Shown: in pieces, positions 24,469-33,566 of the stretch | Numbering within the stretch: the first letter of the stretch is position 1 | Layout of the letters: the number at the start of each line of letters is the position of its first letter | Source: Niastella yeongjuensis | GTDB taxonomy: Bacteria; Bacteroidota; Bacteroidia; Chitinophagales; Chitinophagaceae | DNA: 64,000 bases | Assembly: GCF_900110245.1 (NCBI RefSeq) | Contig: NZ_FOCZ01000009.1 | Location: forward strand, 62,001 to 126,000 | Reading direction: 5' to 3' | Made by a program: the position numbers and the translations under genes | The notes under the pieces: generated by a model | The model's input: the letters and a program-made list of their open reading frames with translations, nothing else | Told to the model about the DNA's origin: nothing | Databases searched by the model: none

Positions 24469-25911
24469 ATGAAAGTTACACTTACCGGTCTCTTACTCAT
24501 CCTTTGCTGCAGCATCGGTTTTGGCCAGCTGGCTGCCGACGACATTTACACCATTATCAACAAGGAAGTTCAACTTAAAAGGTGCCCCAGTATTGTGGTA
24601 GGAACCATCGATGCTACCGGCAACCGCCAGATTGTGGGGGCAGGTAATTTCGACGATAAAAAAGAAAGCAAACCCGATGGCAATACTATGTATGAGATCG
24701 GTTCTGTTACCAAGGTGTTTACCTCGCTCTTACTGGCCGATATGGCGGTAAAGAAACAGGTGAACCTCGATGAACCCATTTCAAAATACCTTCCCGCCAG
24801 CGTAACTGTTCCGGTGATAAAAGGAAAACCAATCACCCTGCAACATTTAGCCTCCCACTCGGTGGGCTGGCCTCGCATGCCGGATAACTGGGACCCCAAA
24901 GACCCGGACAACCCATTTGCCGATTATACTACCGAGCAGTTATACAATTACGTAAGCCGCTCCAATTTCGATTATGCGCCCGGTACCTGGTTTCAATACT
25001 CCAACCCCGGTTATGGCTTATTGGGCAATATCCTGTCCCTGATTGCAGGCAAACCTTTTGAAACGCTGGTAAAAGAAAGGATCTGCGCCCCCCTGGGCAT
25101 GACCAACACCACCATTACTTTAAACCCCGACCAATTAAAAAAACTGGCAGGCGGCCACTCCGAGTATGGCGCACCGGTAAAGAACTGGGACATGCCGGCC
25201 ATTGCGGGTACAGGCGCCATCCGGTCAGATATCAACGACCTGCTGACGTTCGCCGCCGCTAACCTGGGACTGGTGAAAACTGACCTGTACGCTGCCATGC
25301 AGTTGTCTCATGTTCCCCACATTTCAAAGGGAAGAAATGAAGGCCAGGTAACCCTGGGCTGGACGCTGGAAAAAGCCAATGATGGTGATGAATACTTATG
25401 GAAAGATGGCACTACCGGTGGTTACAAATCAATCATCCTGTTGAATAGAACTAAAAAAACAGGCGTGGTGATCCTGGCCAATTCCATGAACCAGATCAAT
25501 GATCTGGCGTATCATATTTTAATGCCTGCTGTTCCTGTAAAACCCTATCGTTATATCTGGGCATTGCATGATTTTGTTTTGGAAACAGTAAAAAACAAAA
25601 ACGTAGATAAAGCCATCGATGAATATAAGGGTATGAAGGCGAATAGAAGCCCGGGGCTGGTATTTGATGAAAGCCAGTTGAACTATGTAGGCAATGACCT
25701 GCGGTCAATGAAAAAGATGCCTGCAGCTATTAAAATTTTCGAATTGAATACCCAGGAATATCCCAACTCATCAACAGCTTTTGAAAGTTTGGCCGATGCC
25801 TATAAACGGACCGGTAAGAAGAAAGAAGCGATCGAGAATTATGAAAAGGCAGTACAACTGGATCCGAAGAATGCGCATGCCCAGTGGATGCTGGAACAGT
25901 TGAAGAAATGA
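24469..25911 (+). CDS. secreted serine hydrolase (beta-lactamase/PBP fold) with C-terminal TPR
   Basis: The 480-residue protein has a signal peptide (1-19), a class C beta-lactamase-like domain (about 25-340) with S79-V-T-K82, Y177-S-N179 and a late TTGGYKS motif, then a linker and a TPR unit (about 425-478, ESLADAYKRTGKKKEAIENYEKA). Members act as esterases or DD-peptidases rather than true beta-lactamases. The TPR may give protein contacts. It ends before a terminator shared with the convergent pseudogene. Confidence 0.85.
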   Translation: MKVTLTGLLLILCCSIGFGQLAADDIYTIINKEVQLKRCPSIVVGTIDATGNRQIVGAGNFDDKKESKPDGNTMYEIGSVTKVFTSLLLADMAVKKQVNLDEPISKYLPASVTVPVIKGKPITLQHLASHSVGWPRMPDNWDPKDPDNPFADYTTEQLYNYVSRSNFDYAPGTWFQYSNPGYGLLGNILSLIAGKPFETLVKERICAPLGMTNTTITLNPDQLKKLAGGHSEYGAPVKNWDMPAIAGTGAIRSDINDLLTFAAANLGLVKTDLYAAMQLSHVPHISKGRNEGQVTLGWTLEKANDGDEYLWKDGTTGGYKSIILLNRTKKTGVVILANSMNQINDLAYHILMPAVPVKPYRYIWALHDFVLETVKNKNVDKAIDEYKGMKANRSPGLVFDESQLNYVGNDLRSMKKMPAAIKIFELNTQEYPNSSTAFESLADAYKRTGKKKEAIENYEKAVQLDPKNAHAQWMLEQLKK

Positions 25912-25931
25912 TTAGAAAGTTTATAAATAAG

Positions 25932-25968
25932 AAAGGTCCCCCTTTGCTGAGCCAGGGGGACCTTTTCA
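25932..25968. terminator. bidirectional terminator
   Basis: AAAGGTCCCCCT (25932-25943) pairs with AGGGGGACCTTTT (25954-25966). A-runs and T-runs flank both sides, so it serves both convergent genes. A similar hairpin (27255-27290) follows the paralogous gene, showing that gene and terminator were duplicated together. Confidence 0.8.
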
Positions 25969-25975
25969 GTTAATG

Positions 25976-27175
25976 TTAGTTAGAAATGATATCAATATAG
26001 TTATAGGGGCCGGCCTTAATCGTAACAGGTGTGATGTTGAATGTGGTTGCGTTGATCCGGTTTATACTACTTTGATCCCAGATGCCTATGAACTCGTTCC
26101 ATTGCGGAACAAATAAAAGGTTGACGTCCTGTTCACCGCCAGCAGGCAGGACTTTGAGTAAGGTTTCCTGGCCGGTGACTGCATTCACCTTCACTAATTC
26201 AGTTACATCGCCATTGTTAATGCTAAAAAAATTATTTTTATAAGCAAATAAATTCGACTTATTGTCGACAATCAGCTCCCGGCATGGGATCTCAGTTGAT
26301 CCGGGCAAGTCAACACCAACAGTGTCTTTTGTAGTGAGGTTCAATCTTAGCAATTTTTTTCCACTGTTAGTTATACCAACTATTTCATTAGTGGCAGGAA
26401 TATATACCGGTTCATACCAGGTTTCAGCTGACACAAATGCTTTAACGTCAGTATTATTTCCTGTTGCCGGATCTATCTTCACCAGTGTTAGTATTTGCTG
26501 CGGGCCGCTCCAATCGTCTCTAATTCCGTACAGGTTGTTATTCTTGTCAACCACCAGATCGCTAATAAGGACATCCCGAACCGGCGGAAGCGCAATCGTA
26601 ACAGTAGTAACTTGTTTGGTGGCTACGTTTACCCTCACCAGTTTTTCATTGTCGGCTACTCCCATTACTTCATTTGAGGCAGGAACGTATACCACACTAG
26701 TGATCCTGGACTTGCCAACACTTGCCACCAGCGATTCACTGCCATCCTTGGGATTCATGGTCATTATCTTGTAATCCACATTTGGACCGTTTGTCCAATC
26801 TTCCTTAACCACATAAAAAACTAAAGGCGTAATTACAATAGAACCTACTTCAGTGGTTTTACCATTTACCGTTACCGTAATAACATAGGTACCTGCTGTA
26901 GGTATATCAGGTATTACTATTTAAATTTCAGTTGCGGTGGCGCTTACAACAGTAGCTTCCACATCGCCGACCTTTACAGTATTTCCGGTTATAGTAGCAC
27001 TGAAGTTTTGGCCTTTCAGGGTCAATGTGTCGGCAGGCTTTGCATCAGTAACAGTTACAGGGTCAACAACTGGTGCAGGGGCAGCATCTGAATCCGAATC
27101 TTTTTTACAGGCGGAAAAAACTAACAGCCCGCCTAACATAACGGCTAGGGACCTGTTCTTTAAGAGGTACGTCAT
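25976..27175 (-). pseudogene. TIG-domain lipoprotein with propeller-like repeats, interrupted by one in-frame TAA (copy 1)
   Basis: The frame starts at 27175 with a lipoprotein signal (VFSACKKDSDSD) and an IPT/TIG domain (about 35-100). It meets TAA at 26923-26921 (codon 85, after SATATEI) and then continues in the same frame for about 314 further codons to a stop at 25976. The downstream part has repeated VRVNVATKQVTTV / LVKIDPATGNNT / LLRLNLTTKDTV blocks, like a beta propeller. The paralogue at 27304 has AAG at the same place (TEIKIVIP), so one codon (probably AAA to TAA) broke this copy. It could be a pseudogene, a readthrough gene or an assembly error. Confidence 0.8.
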
Positions 27176-27254
27176 AAAAAATATAAAATTTAAAGGTTGG
27201 CTAACCGGAAACTAACGGATATCCCTACCAAAAATTGCATTACTCCTTAAATAG

Positions 27255-27290
27255 AAAAAGGTCCCCAGGCTGAGCTGACGGGGACCTTTT
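27255..27290 (-). terminator. terminator of lipoprotein copy 2
   Basis: AAAAAGGTCCCC (27255-27266) pairs with GGGGACCTTTT (27280-27290). It resembles the terminator at 25932, as expected from tandem duplication. Confidence 0.8.
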
Positions 27291-27303
27291 CTGTTGCTAT
27301 AAA

Positions 27304-28506
27304 TTAATTCGTAGTAAAATAATTATACGTATTGCCGTTTCCGGTACCAAGCGAACGCGAAGTGAGATCAAATGGTGAATTCACATCGATCTTGTATAAA
27401 GCACTTTGGTTCCAGGAACCAACGAAACCGCCTAACTGCGGAACAATTATAATATTGTCCTGAAATTTACCATCAACGGGTAAGTCTTTCAGTATTGTTT
27501 CCTGGCCGGTGGCAGCATTGACCGCTACCAATTTTGCAACATCTGAAACATCACCTTTCAGACGGGCTTTATAAGCGAATAAGTTTGAATTATTATCAAC
27601 TATCAGCTCGCGGTATTCGGCACTGGCTGATCCGGGTAAGTTTATTCCAATCGTATCTTTTGTAGTAAGGTTTACTTTAAACAATCTTCTTCCATCATTC
27701 ATTAAGCCAACTATTTCATTGGTAGCAGGCAAATAAACTGGTTCAACCCAATCATCATCCTCTACAAATGATTTAATAGGAGTAACAACACCGGTACTGG
27801 GTTGTATTTTTACAAGGGTTTGCGTTTGCATGGCGCTGGTCCAATCGTAGGTAATTCCATACACGTTGTTGCTTTTATCAACTACCAGTTGCGAGGTGCC
27901 CTTAGTCTCGCTCGATGGAAGACGGAAGGAAGTTACCTGTTTGGTAGTTACATTTATCCTGGTTAGTACGCTGCCCGAATCGCTCACACCCAAAATTTAA
28001 TTATCAAGCGGATAGTAGATCACACTATTGAGCCTGTCTTTACCAAGGCTTGCCACCAGCGACTCAGCGCCGGTTTGTGTATTGATAGTTATCAGTTGGT
28101 ATTCAGAACCGTTGGTAAATACCCCCTTAATCATATAATAGGTTAAAGGGTTGATGGCGATCTGACCTATTTCAGTGGTTTTACCATTAGCGGTTATGGT
28201 GATAGTATACATTCCCGGAGCAACCGTGGCGGGTATCACTATCTTAATTTCTGTTGCGGTGGCACTAATAATAGTGACTGCCACATCATTGACCTTTACG
28301 ACATTTCCGTTGGCCCCCGTGCTAAAGTTTTGACCTTTCAGCGTCAGGGTATCATTTGGCTTGGCAGCGCCAATACCAATCGGGTCTACAACCGGGGCAG
28401 GCCCTGTGTTTGAATTTGAATCCGAATCTGAATCTTTACTACAGGCGGAGAACACTAAGAGGCCGCCTAATATAAAAGCAAATGGCTTATACTTCATAAG
28501 GTACAT
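27304..28506 (-). pseudogene. TIG-domain lipoprotein with propeller-like repeats, interrupted by one in-frame TAA (copy 2)
   Basis: The frame starts at 28506 with a lipoprotein signal (VFSACSKDSDSD) and a TIG domain. It meets TAA at 27999-27997 (codon 170, after VIYYPLDN) and continues in frame to 27304. Copy 1 reads VVYVPASNEVMGV there, so the TAA replaces a Glu codon (GAA to TAA). Both copies are about 400 codons long and clearly similar throughout. Each has exactly one stop, at different sites. The origin is a tandem duplication of about 1.3 kb. Confidence 0.8.
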
Positions 28507-28620
28507 CGTGAAAAGTATGTAGTTTAATTAGGGTTTGTTAACCGGGGTTAAACGGCCATCATCCCTAAAAATTGCCTACATGAGGTTTCTCTCATTTATT
28601 CATGATGTTTTTCCCAGAAA

Positions 28621-29886
28621 CTATGGTTGGAACTCACCGTATACTGCATCCCGGAAACTCTTATGCAACTTCACTTTATCAAAGGGAACCAGCTGCGTAA
28701 ATAAAACAGCGGTGAGATTGTTAGTTGGATCAACCCAGAAAACAGTGCTGGCTGCGCCATCCCAGAAGAACTCTCCTACTACCCCATTGTTCTCTTCTTT
28801 GTTGGCAGGTGGCTGGGTGCGCACGGCGAAATCAATTCCAAAACCAACGCGTCCCTTGCTGGGCAGCCACAGGCGCTGCGTAATGGTATCACTTAAATGA
28901 TTGGTCGACATTAACTTCACTGTTTCGGTTTTCAGTATGCGCACTTTACCCAGTTGCCCTTTATTCACCAGCATTTGGGCAAACTTCATATAATCATCGA
29001 GGGTAGCAGTAAGGCCAAAACCACCAGGCTTCAGCGCCCAGTCTTTTGTATTGAAAGAATTGGCCTGTTCATCAGGCACGCGTGTTAACACGCCCGCGTC
29101 GCTCCTGTTATATAAAGCGGCAAACCGGCCGCGATCATTCTCGGGTATTACATAACGCGTGTTGGTCATTTTCAGCGGATCTAAAATGGTTTCCTTCACG
29201 TATTGATCGAATGGTTTGCCTGATAGCTTTTCAACCAGGTAAGCCTGTACATCAACGGAAGGACCATATGCCCATTGGTCGCCGGGATGAAACTGCAGGG
29301 GCAGACTGGCCAGCTTTTTAGCCATTTCACTCAACGTATTGGTCGGGGCCATATAATTGGCTTTTTTCACCAGGTCGGCGAGGGCGGGAATGTCTGTACC
29401 GGCGAACCCTGCTGTGTGGCGGGTGATATCGCGAATGGTTATAGGTCGTTTGGCAGGCTCCAGAATTAGGTTGCCACTGGCGTCAACACCCTTGTATACT
29501 TTCATGTCCGTAAACTCGGGACAATACTTCGAAAGCGGATCATCTAACTGAAATGCGCCTTTGTCGTATAACGTCATTAGCGCCACACCCGTTACCGGTT
29601 TGGTCATAGAGAAAATGCGCACCAGGGTATTGCGGTCCATAGGTTTGTTGGCTTCCCGGTCTGCATACCCAAAGGCATTGAAATACACTTCTTTTCCCTT
29701 TTCAAAAATGAGGGCAGAAACGCCGGCTGTTTTGCCGGAATCGGTAAATCTTTTTAAGGTAGCGTCAATGCGGTTCTTTACATCAGGCGTAACAATAAAC
29801 GCCGGTTTGTTTTTATGGGTAGTTGATAATTGAAAAGCGCTTGCAATAAGCAGGACAGGCAGGATGGCAAGGATCGTTTTTTTCAT
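28621..29886 (-). CDS. secreted serine hydrolase (class C beta-lactamase fold)
   Basis: The 421-residue protein has a signal peptide (1-18). It carries S93-M-T-K96 in VRIFSMTKPVTG, a Tyr motif WAYGPSVD (Y207), and a late GEFFWDGAASTVFWVDP block where the KTG-like triad is expected; such DGAA sequences are typical of the esterase EstB/LpqK type. It likely hydrolyses esters or peptides in the periplasm. It is a different subfamily from the TPR-bearing protein at 24469. Confidence 0.85.
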   Translation of the reverse strand: MKKTILAILPVLLIASAFQLSTTHKNKPAFIVTPDVKNRIDATLKRFTDSGKTAGVSALIFEKGKEVYFNAFGYADREANKPMDRNTLVRIFSMTKPVTGVALMTLYDKGAFQLDDPLSKYCPEFTDMKVYKGVDASGNLILEPAKRPITIRDITRHTAGFAGTDIPALADLVKKANYMAPTNTLSEMAKKLASLPLQFHPGDQWAYGPSVDVQAYLVEKLSGKPFDQYVKETILDPLKMTNTRYVIPENDRGRFAALYNRSDAGVLTRVPDEQANSFNTKDWALKPGGFGLTATLDDYMKFAQMLVNKGQLGKVRILKTETVKLMSTNHLSDTITQRLWLPSKGRVGFGIDFAVRTQPPANKEENNGVVGEFFWDGAASTVFWVDPTNNLTAVLFTQLVPFDKVKLHKSFRDAVYGEFQP

Positions 29887-29977
29887 TGCAATTTTTTTTA
29901 ATCTTTCATTGCGAAAGTGTTCCCTGAATTTAAAACTATTTCAGGAAACCATTCGATCCTTTTAGACAAACTGCTTT

Positions 29978-30970
29978 TTACACCCACCAATGGGAATTAT
30001 AGGCAGCTCCGGTAACTTCGGTTGGCTCCCCGGGTTTGGGCAGAAACAATTGAACCTGCTTTTCTTTAGCCAGCGCCAAAATACGTTCGATGGGTTCGTA
30101 CCAGGGGTGCAGAGCCAGGTTAAAAGTGCCCCAGTGGATGGGCATCATCAGTTTTCCTTTTAAAGCCAGGTGGGCGTTGGTGGCATGATCAGGTCCCATG
30201 TGTATATCGGCCCAGCTTGTATTGTAAGCGCCAATTTCCAGCATGGTTAAATCGAATGGACCGTATGCGTCCCCGATCTCAAAAAAGCCATCATACCAGC
30301 CTGAGTCGGCGCCATAGTAAATGTTATGGTTAGCTGTTTTTATCGCAAACGACGACCACAGCGTTTCAAACCGGTTGGTCAGTTTTCGACCGGAGAAATG
30401 GCGTGCTGGTAATGCTGTGAGCTTACAGCCAGGGGTGATCTGGAAGGAATCCATCCAGGTCATTTCTTTTATCCTTTCCTGTTGTATGCCCCATTCCTGT
30501 AAATACTGGCCCACTCCTACAGAACAATAGAATGGTACGTTGGAATTGGCGAAGAACGGGATCACGTGTTTATCGAGGTGATCGTAATGATCGTGCGAGA
30601 TGATAATGGCATCGAGTGGTGGCAGGTTTTGCAGCGATAAGGGCGCTGGGAAAAACCTTTTCGGCCCAATTGATTGCGAGAACGAAGCCCGGGCGCTCCA
30701 AACCGGATCGGTTAACAGGCGCAGGCCATCTATTTCAATCAATAAACTCGAATGACCTACCCAGGTTATGCGCAACCCCGATGCCGGCGCCTGCTGAAAT
30801 TTCGATACATCCGTAGCAAAAGGACCTAACCTTTTTTTCGGGGTGGTTTCCGCCTTATTGGTCATGTACTTCCATAACACGGCCCAAATACTGGTATCGG
30901 TCTCGATGTTTGTAGGTACCGGGTTCAAAAATTTTTTGCCTTCCTTTATAGCGGGGTGTAAAAATTTCAT
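29978..30970 (-). CDS. MBL-fold metallo-hydrolase (NAPE-PLD/UlaG-like)
   Basis: The 330-residue protein has the metal motif H126-D-H128-Y-D130-H131 in AIIISHDHYDHLD, with RITWVGHSSLLIEIDG before it and ARHFSGR, YGADSGW and PIHWGTF later, the order seen in the NAPE-PLD-like group. These enzymes cleave phosphodiester or lactone bonds. It starts 22 bp after the pnkp stop on the same strand, so it is probably the third gene of the hen1-pnkp operon. A role in RNA end metabolism is inference only. No signal peptide is visible. Confidence 0.85.
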   Translation of the reverse strand: MKFLHPAIKEGKKFLNPVPTNIETDTSIWAVLWKYMTNKAETTPKKRLGPFATDVSKFQQAPASGLRITWVGHSSLLIEIDGLRLLTDPVWSARASFSQSIGPKRFFPAPLSLQNLPPLDAIIISHDHYDHLDKHVIPFFANSNVPFYCSVGVGQYLQEWGIQQERIKEMTWMDSFQITPGCKLTALPARHFSGRKLTNRFETLWSSFAIKTANHNIYYGADSGWYDGFFEIGDAYGPFDLTMLEIGAYNTSWADIHMGPDHATNAHLALKGKLMMPIHWGTFNLALHPWYEPIERILALAKEKQVQLFLPKPGEPTEVTGAAYNSHWWV

Positions 30971-30992
30971 GTTACTAAGTTAGGTAATTGAA

Positions 30993-33545
30993 CTACAACC
31001 TTGGATCAACCGGTTCACTTTCCAATGCCAATACGCCAAAAACGCATTCATGTACGCGGCGCAAAGGTTCTTTTTTTATAAATCTTTCCAATCCTTCCAC
31101 GCCCAGGGCAAACTCGCGTAAGGCCAGGGAGCGTTTGGTGCTCAGGCCTCTCGATTTTAACCGGTTCAAATTCTCAGGGGTGGTATATTCCGGTCCATAG
31201 ATAATGCGCAGGTATTCCTGTCCCCGGATCTTGATGGCGGGTTGAACCAGTCCTTTTTTGTTGGTATGAATATAATCGAAAGGTTTCACTACCATGCCTT
31301 CGCCGCCTTTTGCCGTTAGCGACAACCACCAGTTGGTGGCATCCTGTATACTGGCTTCGTTGTTCAGGTCAACGATCTTATATGGGGTAGAAAGCAATAC
31401 GGCGGGGGCTTCTTCACAGATCAGCTGGATGTTTTCCATATGCCATTCGTGCGACTGGTCCACCCAGGTTTTTCCTTCGGTGGCCAGAATATGAAATGGC
31501 GCCAGCTTATAGTCGGTGAGGCGATGAACTGGCCAGCAGTACCGGCAATAAGCTTCAATGAACTGCGTGGTTTGCTGTTGTTTCAATTTGTATTGCTGCA
31601 ACAGCGAGAACACGGCTTCATTGCGCGTGGTGGCTTGTTGCAAGGCAGCTACGGCGCTGTGTAAACTTTGTTTGGCAGCAGCGCCTACGGAGCCGTATTG
31701 GGTTTCCAGCAGGCTTTGTGCCTTGGCACTCCAGGGCATCAACTCCGTATCGAGGCAAACCCAACTGGTTTGGAACCGGTCATAGAACCCGGATTTCTCC
31801 AGGGCATCATTTACTTCCAACAGAAAATCCTGTTCTGTTTTTTTGTCGGTAAAATAATGCCGGCCCGTGCGGGTGTATACGGTGCCAATGCCTTCATTTT
31901 CTATTCCAAATGTTTGCTTGATGGCATTTTCATCGCGGCCTACTATTACCACTGCCCGCGAGCCCATGTGTTTTTCTTCACATACTACTTTCTCTACGCC
32001 CACACTTCGGTAATATTCAAACGCTTCTGTTGGGTATTCCAGGTAATCATCGAGTTTGCTTGTTTCAGAAGGGCTCATCGTTGGTGGCAGGTAGATCAAC
32101 CATTTGGGGTTGATGGCAAAACGGCTCATTACCTCCAGGGCGGTGATGGCGTTCTCTTCTTTGATGGTTATTTTATGGCCATAGGATGTTTCAACAATAT
32201 GCTTGCCTGTTACATCGGCAATGTCCAGCACATCGTCGTGTTGTTGTTGCAGCGACAACTGGCCTTCTTTTTTATGCAGGGGACGCTTTGATACGGCGTA
32301 TTCGCGTTGAGATGGTACGCTCATGAGTTCTTTCTCCGGATAACGCAGGGCAGTCAGCTTGCCGCCAAATACGCAACCGGTATCTATATCGATCGTTCTG
32401 TTCAGCCATTGCGGTTCGGGTACGGGGGTATGGCCATACACCACCATAGCCTTTCCCTTGTATTCAGCCGCCCAGTTATAGCGAACGGGTAAACCAAACT
32501 CGTCAATTTCACCGGTGGTTTCGCCATACATACAAAAATCCCTCACGGCGCCGCTACCCCTGCCATGCATTTCTTCCCGTAAGCCGGCATGTGCCACTAC
32601 CAGGTTGCCGCCATCAAAGACATAATGACTTATTAGTCCATCCAGAAATTGTTTTACGTCCTCTCTAAAGGCAGGTGTTTTTTTATTTAACTGATCAATA
32701 GATTCCTGCAAGCCATGCGCAATGGTTACGTCTTTTCCTTTCAGCCACTTGACTAATTTGGCGTCGTGGTTACCGGGAACGCAAAAAGCGGTACCGGCTT
32801 TTACGTTGGTCATTACCAGGTCTAACACCTCAGGTGTTTTTGGACCGCGGTCAACCAGGTCGCCCACAAAAACCAGTTTACGACCGGCGGGGTGACTGTA
32901 TATTCCTTCTGTATGTTGATAGCCCAGTTCCAGGATCAGTTCAACCAGTTCATCATAACAGCCATGAACATCGCCAATAATATCAAACGGACCGTGCTCC
33001 TCTTTTTTGTTGTTGTAGAGTGGATCACGAATGATCGCTTCAATAGCATCTACCTCTTCGGGTGTACGTAATTCAATAATATTCCGGAACCCTTCCAGTT
33101 TCAGGTGTCGTACACTTCTTCTCAGCTGACTGATCTGTTGTGGGATCACGTGTTTACCAAAATCCCGGTCGGGGCGGGTTTCGTGACGTTGTACGCACAA
33201 CTTCTCGGGCATGTTGATCACAATAGCTACCGGCAGTACGTGGTATTCGCGGGCCAGCCGGATCCAGTCTTTACGGGCGCTCTCCTGTACGTTGGTGGCA
33301 TCTATTACCGTTAATAAACCGGCTTTCAGGCGTTTGCCGGCAATAAAGCGAGCCACGTCAAAAGCGTCGGTAGATGCTTCCTGGCTGTTCTCATTATCAC
33401 TAACCAGGGCGCGGCATTGATCGGAAGAAATGATCTCCGTTGGTTTGAAATGTTTCCGCGCAAAGGTTGATTTGCCTGAGCTGGATGCACCCATCAACAC
33501 CACCAATGATAATTCCGGTATATGTATGTTGTTGTTATTTGCCAT
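30993..33545 (-). CDS. pnkp: polynucleotide kinase-phosphatase with ligase-like adenylyltransferase domain (bacterial RNA repair)
   Basis: The upstream ATG at 33554 would add three residues; MANNNNIH at 33545 is preferred. In the longer numbering the domains are: a kinase with P-loop GASSSGKST (22-30); a metallophosphoesterase with GDVHGCYDE (194-202), GDLVDRG (231-237) and GNHD (261-264); and a nucleotidyltransferase with K528 in CEEKHMGSRAV. The protein repairs cleaved RNA ends: it phosphorylates 5'-OH, removes 3'-phosphate or 2',3'-cyclic phosphate, and supplies the adenylation step of sealing, which needs Hen1. The hen1 stop is 12-21 bp upstream. Confidence 0.95.
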   Translation of the reverse strand: MANNNNIHIPELSLVVLMGASSSGKSTFARKHFKPTEIISSDQCRALVSDNENSQEASTDAFDVARFIAGKRLKAGLLTVIDATNVQESARKDWIRLAREYHVLPVAIVINMPEKLCVQRHETRPDRDFGKHVIPQQISQLRRSVRHLKLEGFRNIIELRTPEEVDAIEAIIRDPLYNNKKEEHGPFDIIGDVHGCYDELVELILELGYQHTEGIYSHPAGRKLVFVGDLVDRGPKTPEVLDLVMTNVKAGTAFCVPGNHDAKLVKWLKGKDVTIAHGLQESIDQLNKKTPAFREDVKQFLDGLISHYVFDGGNLVVAHAGLREEMHGRGSGAVRDFCMYGETTGEIDEFGLPVRYNWAAEYKGKAMVVYGHTPVPEPQWLNRTIDIDTGCVFGGKLTALRYPEKELMSVPSQREYAVSKRPLHKKEGQLSLQQQHDDVLDIADVTGKHIVETSYGHKITIKEENAITALEVMSRFAINPKWLIYLPPTMSPSETSKLDDYLEYPTEAFEYYRSVGVEKVVCEEKHMGSRAVVIVGRDENAIKQTFGIENEGIGTVYTRTGRHYFTDKKTEQDFLLEVNDALEKSGFYDRFQTSWVCLDTELMPWSAKAQSLLETQYGSVGAAAKQSLHSAVAALQQATTRNEAVFSLLQQYKLKQQQTTQFIEAYCRYCWPVHRLTDYKLAPFHILATEGKTWVDQSHEWHMENIQLICEEAPAVLLSTPYKIVDLNNEASIQDATNWWLSLTAKGGEGMVVKPFDYIHTNKKGLVQPAIKIRGQEYLRIIYGPEYTTPENLNRLKSRGLSTKRSLALREFALGVEGLERFIKKEPLRRVHECVFGVLALESEPVDPRL

Positions 33546-33566
33546 ATGATCCAAATCGCTGACTTC

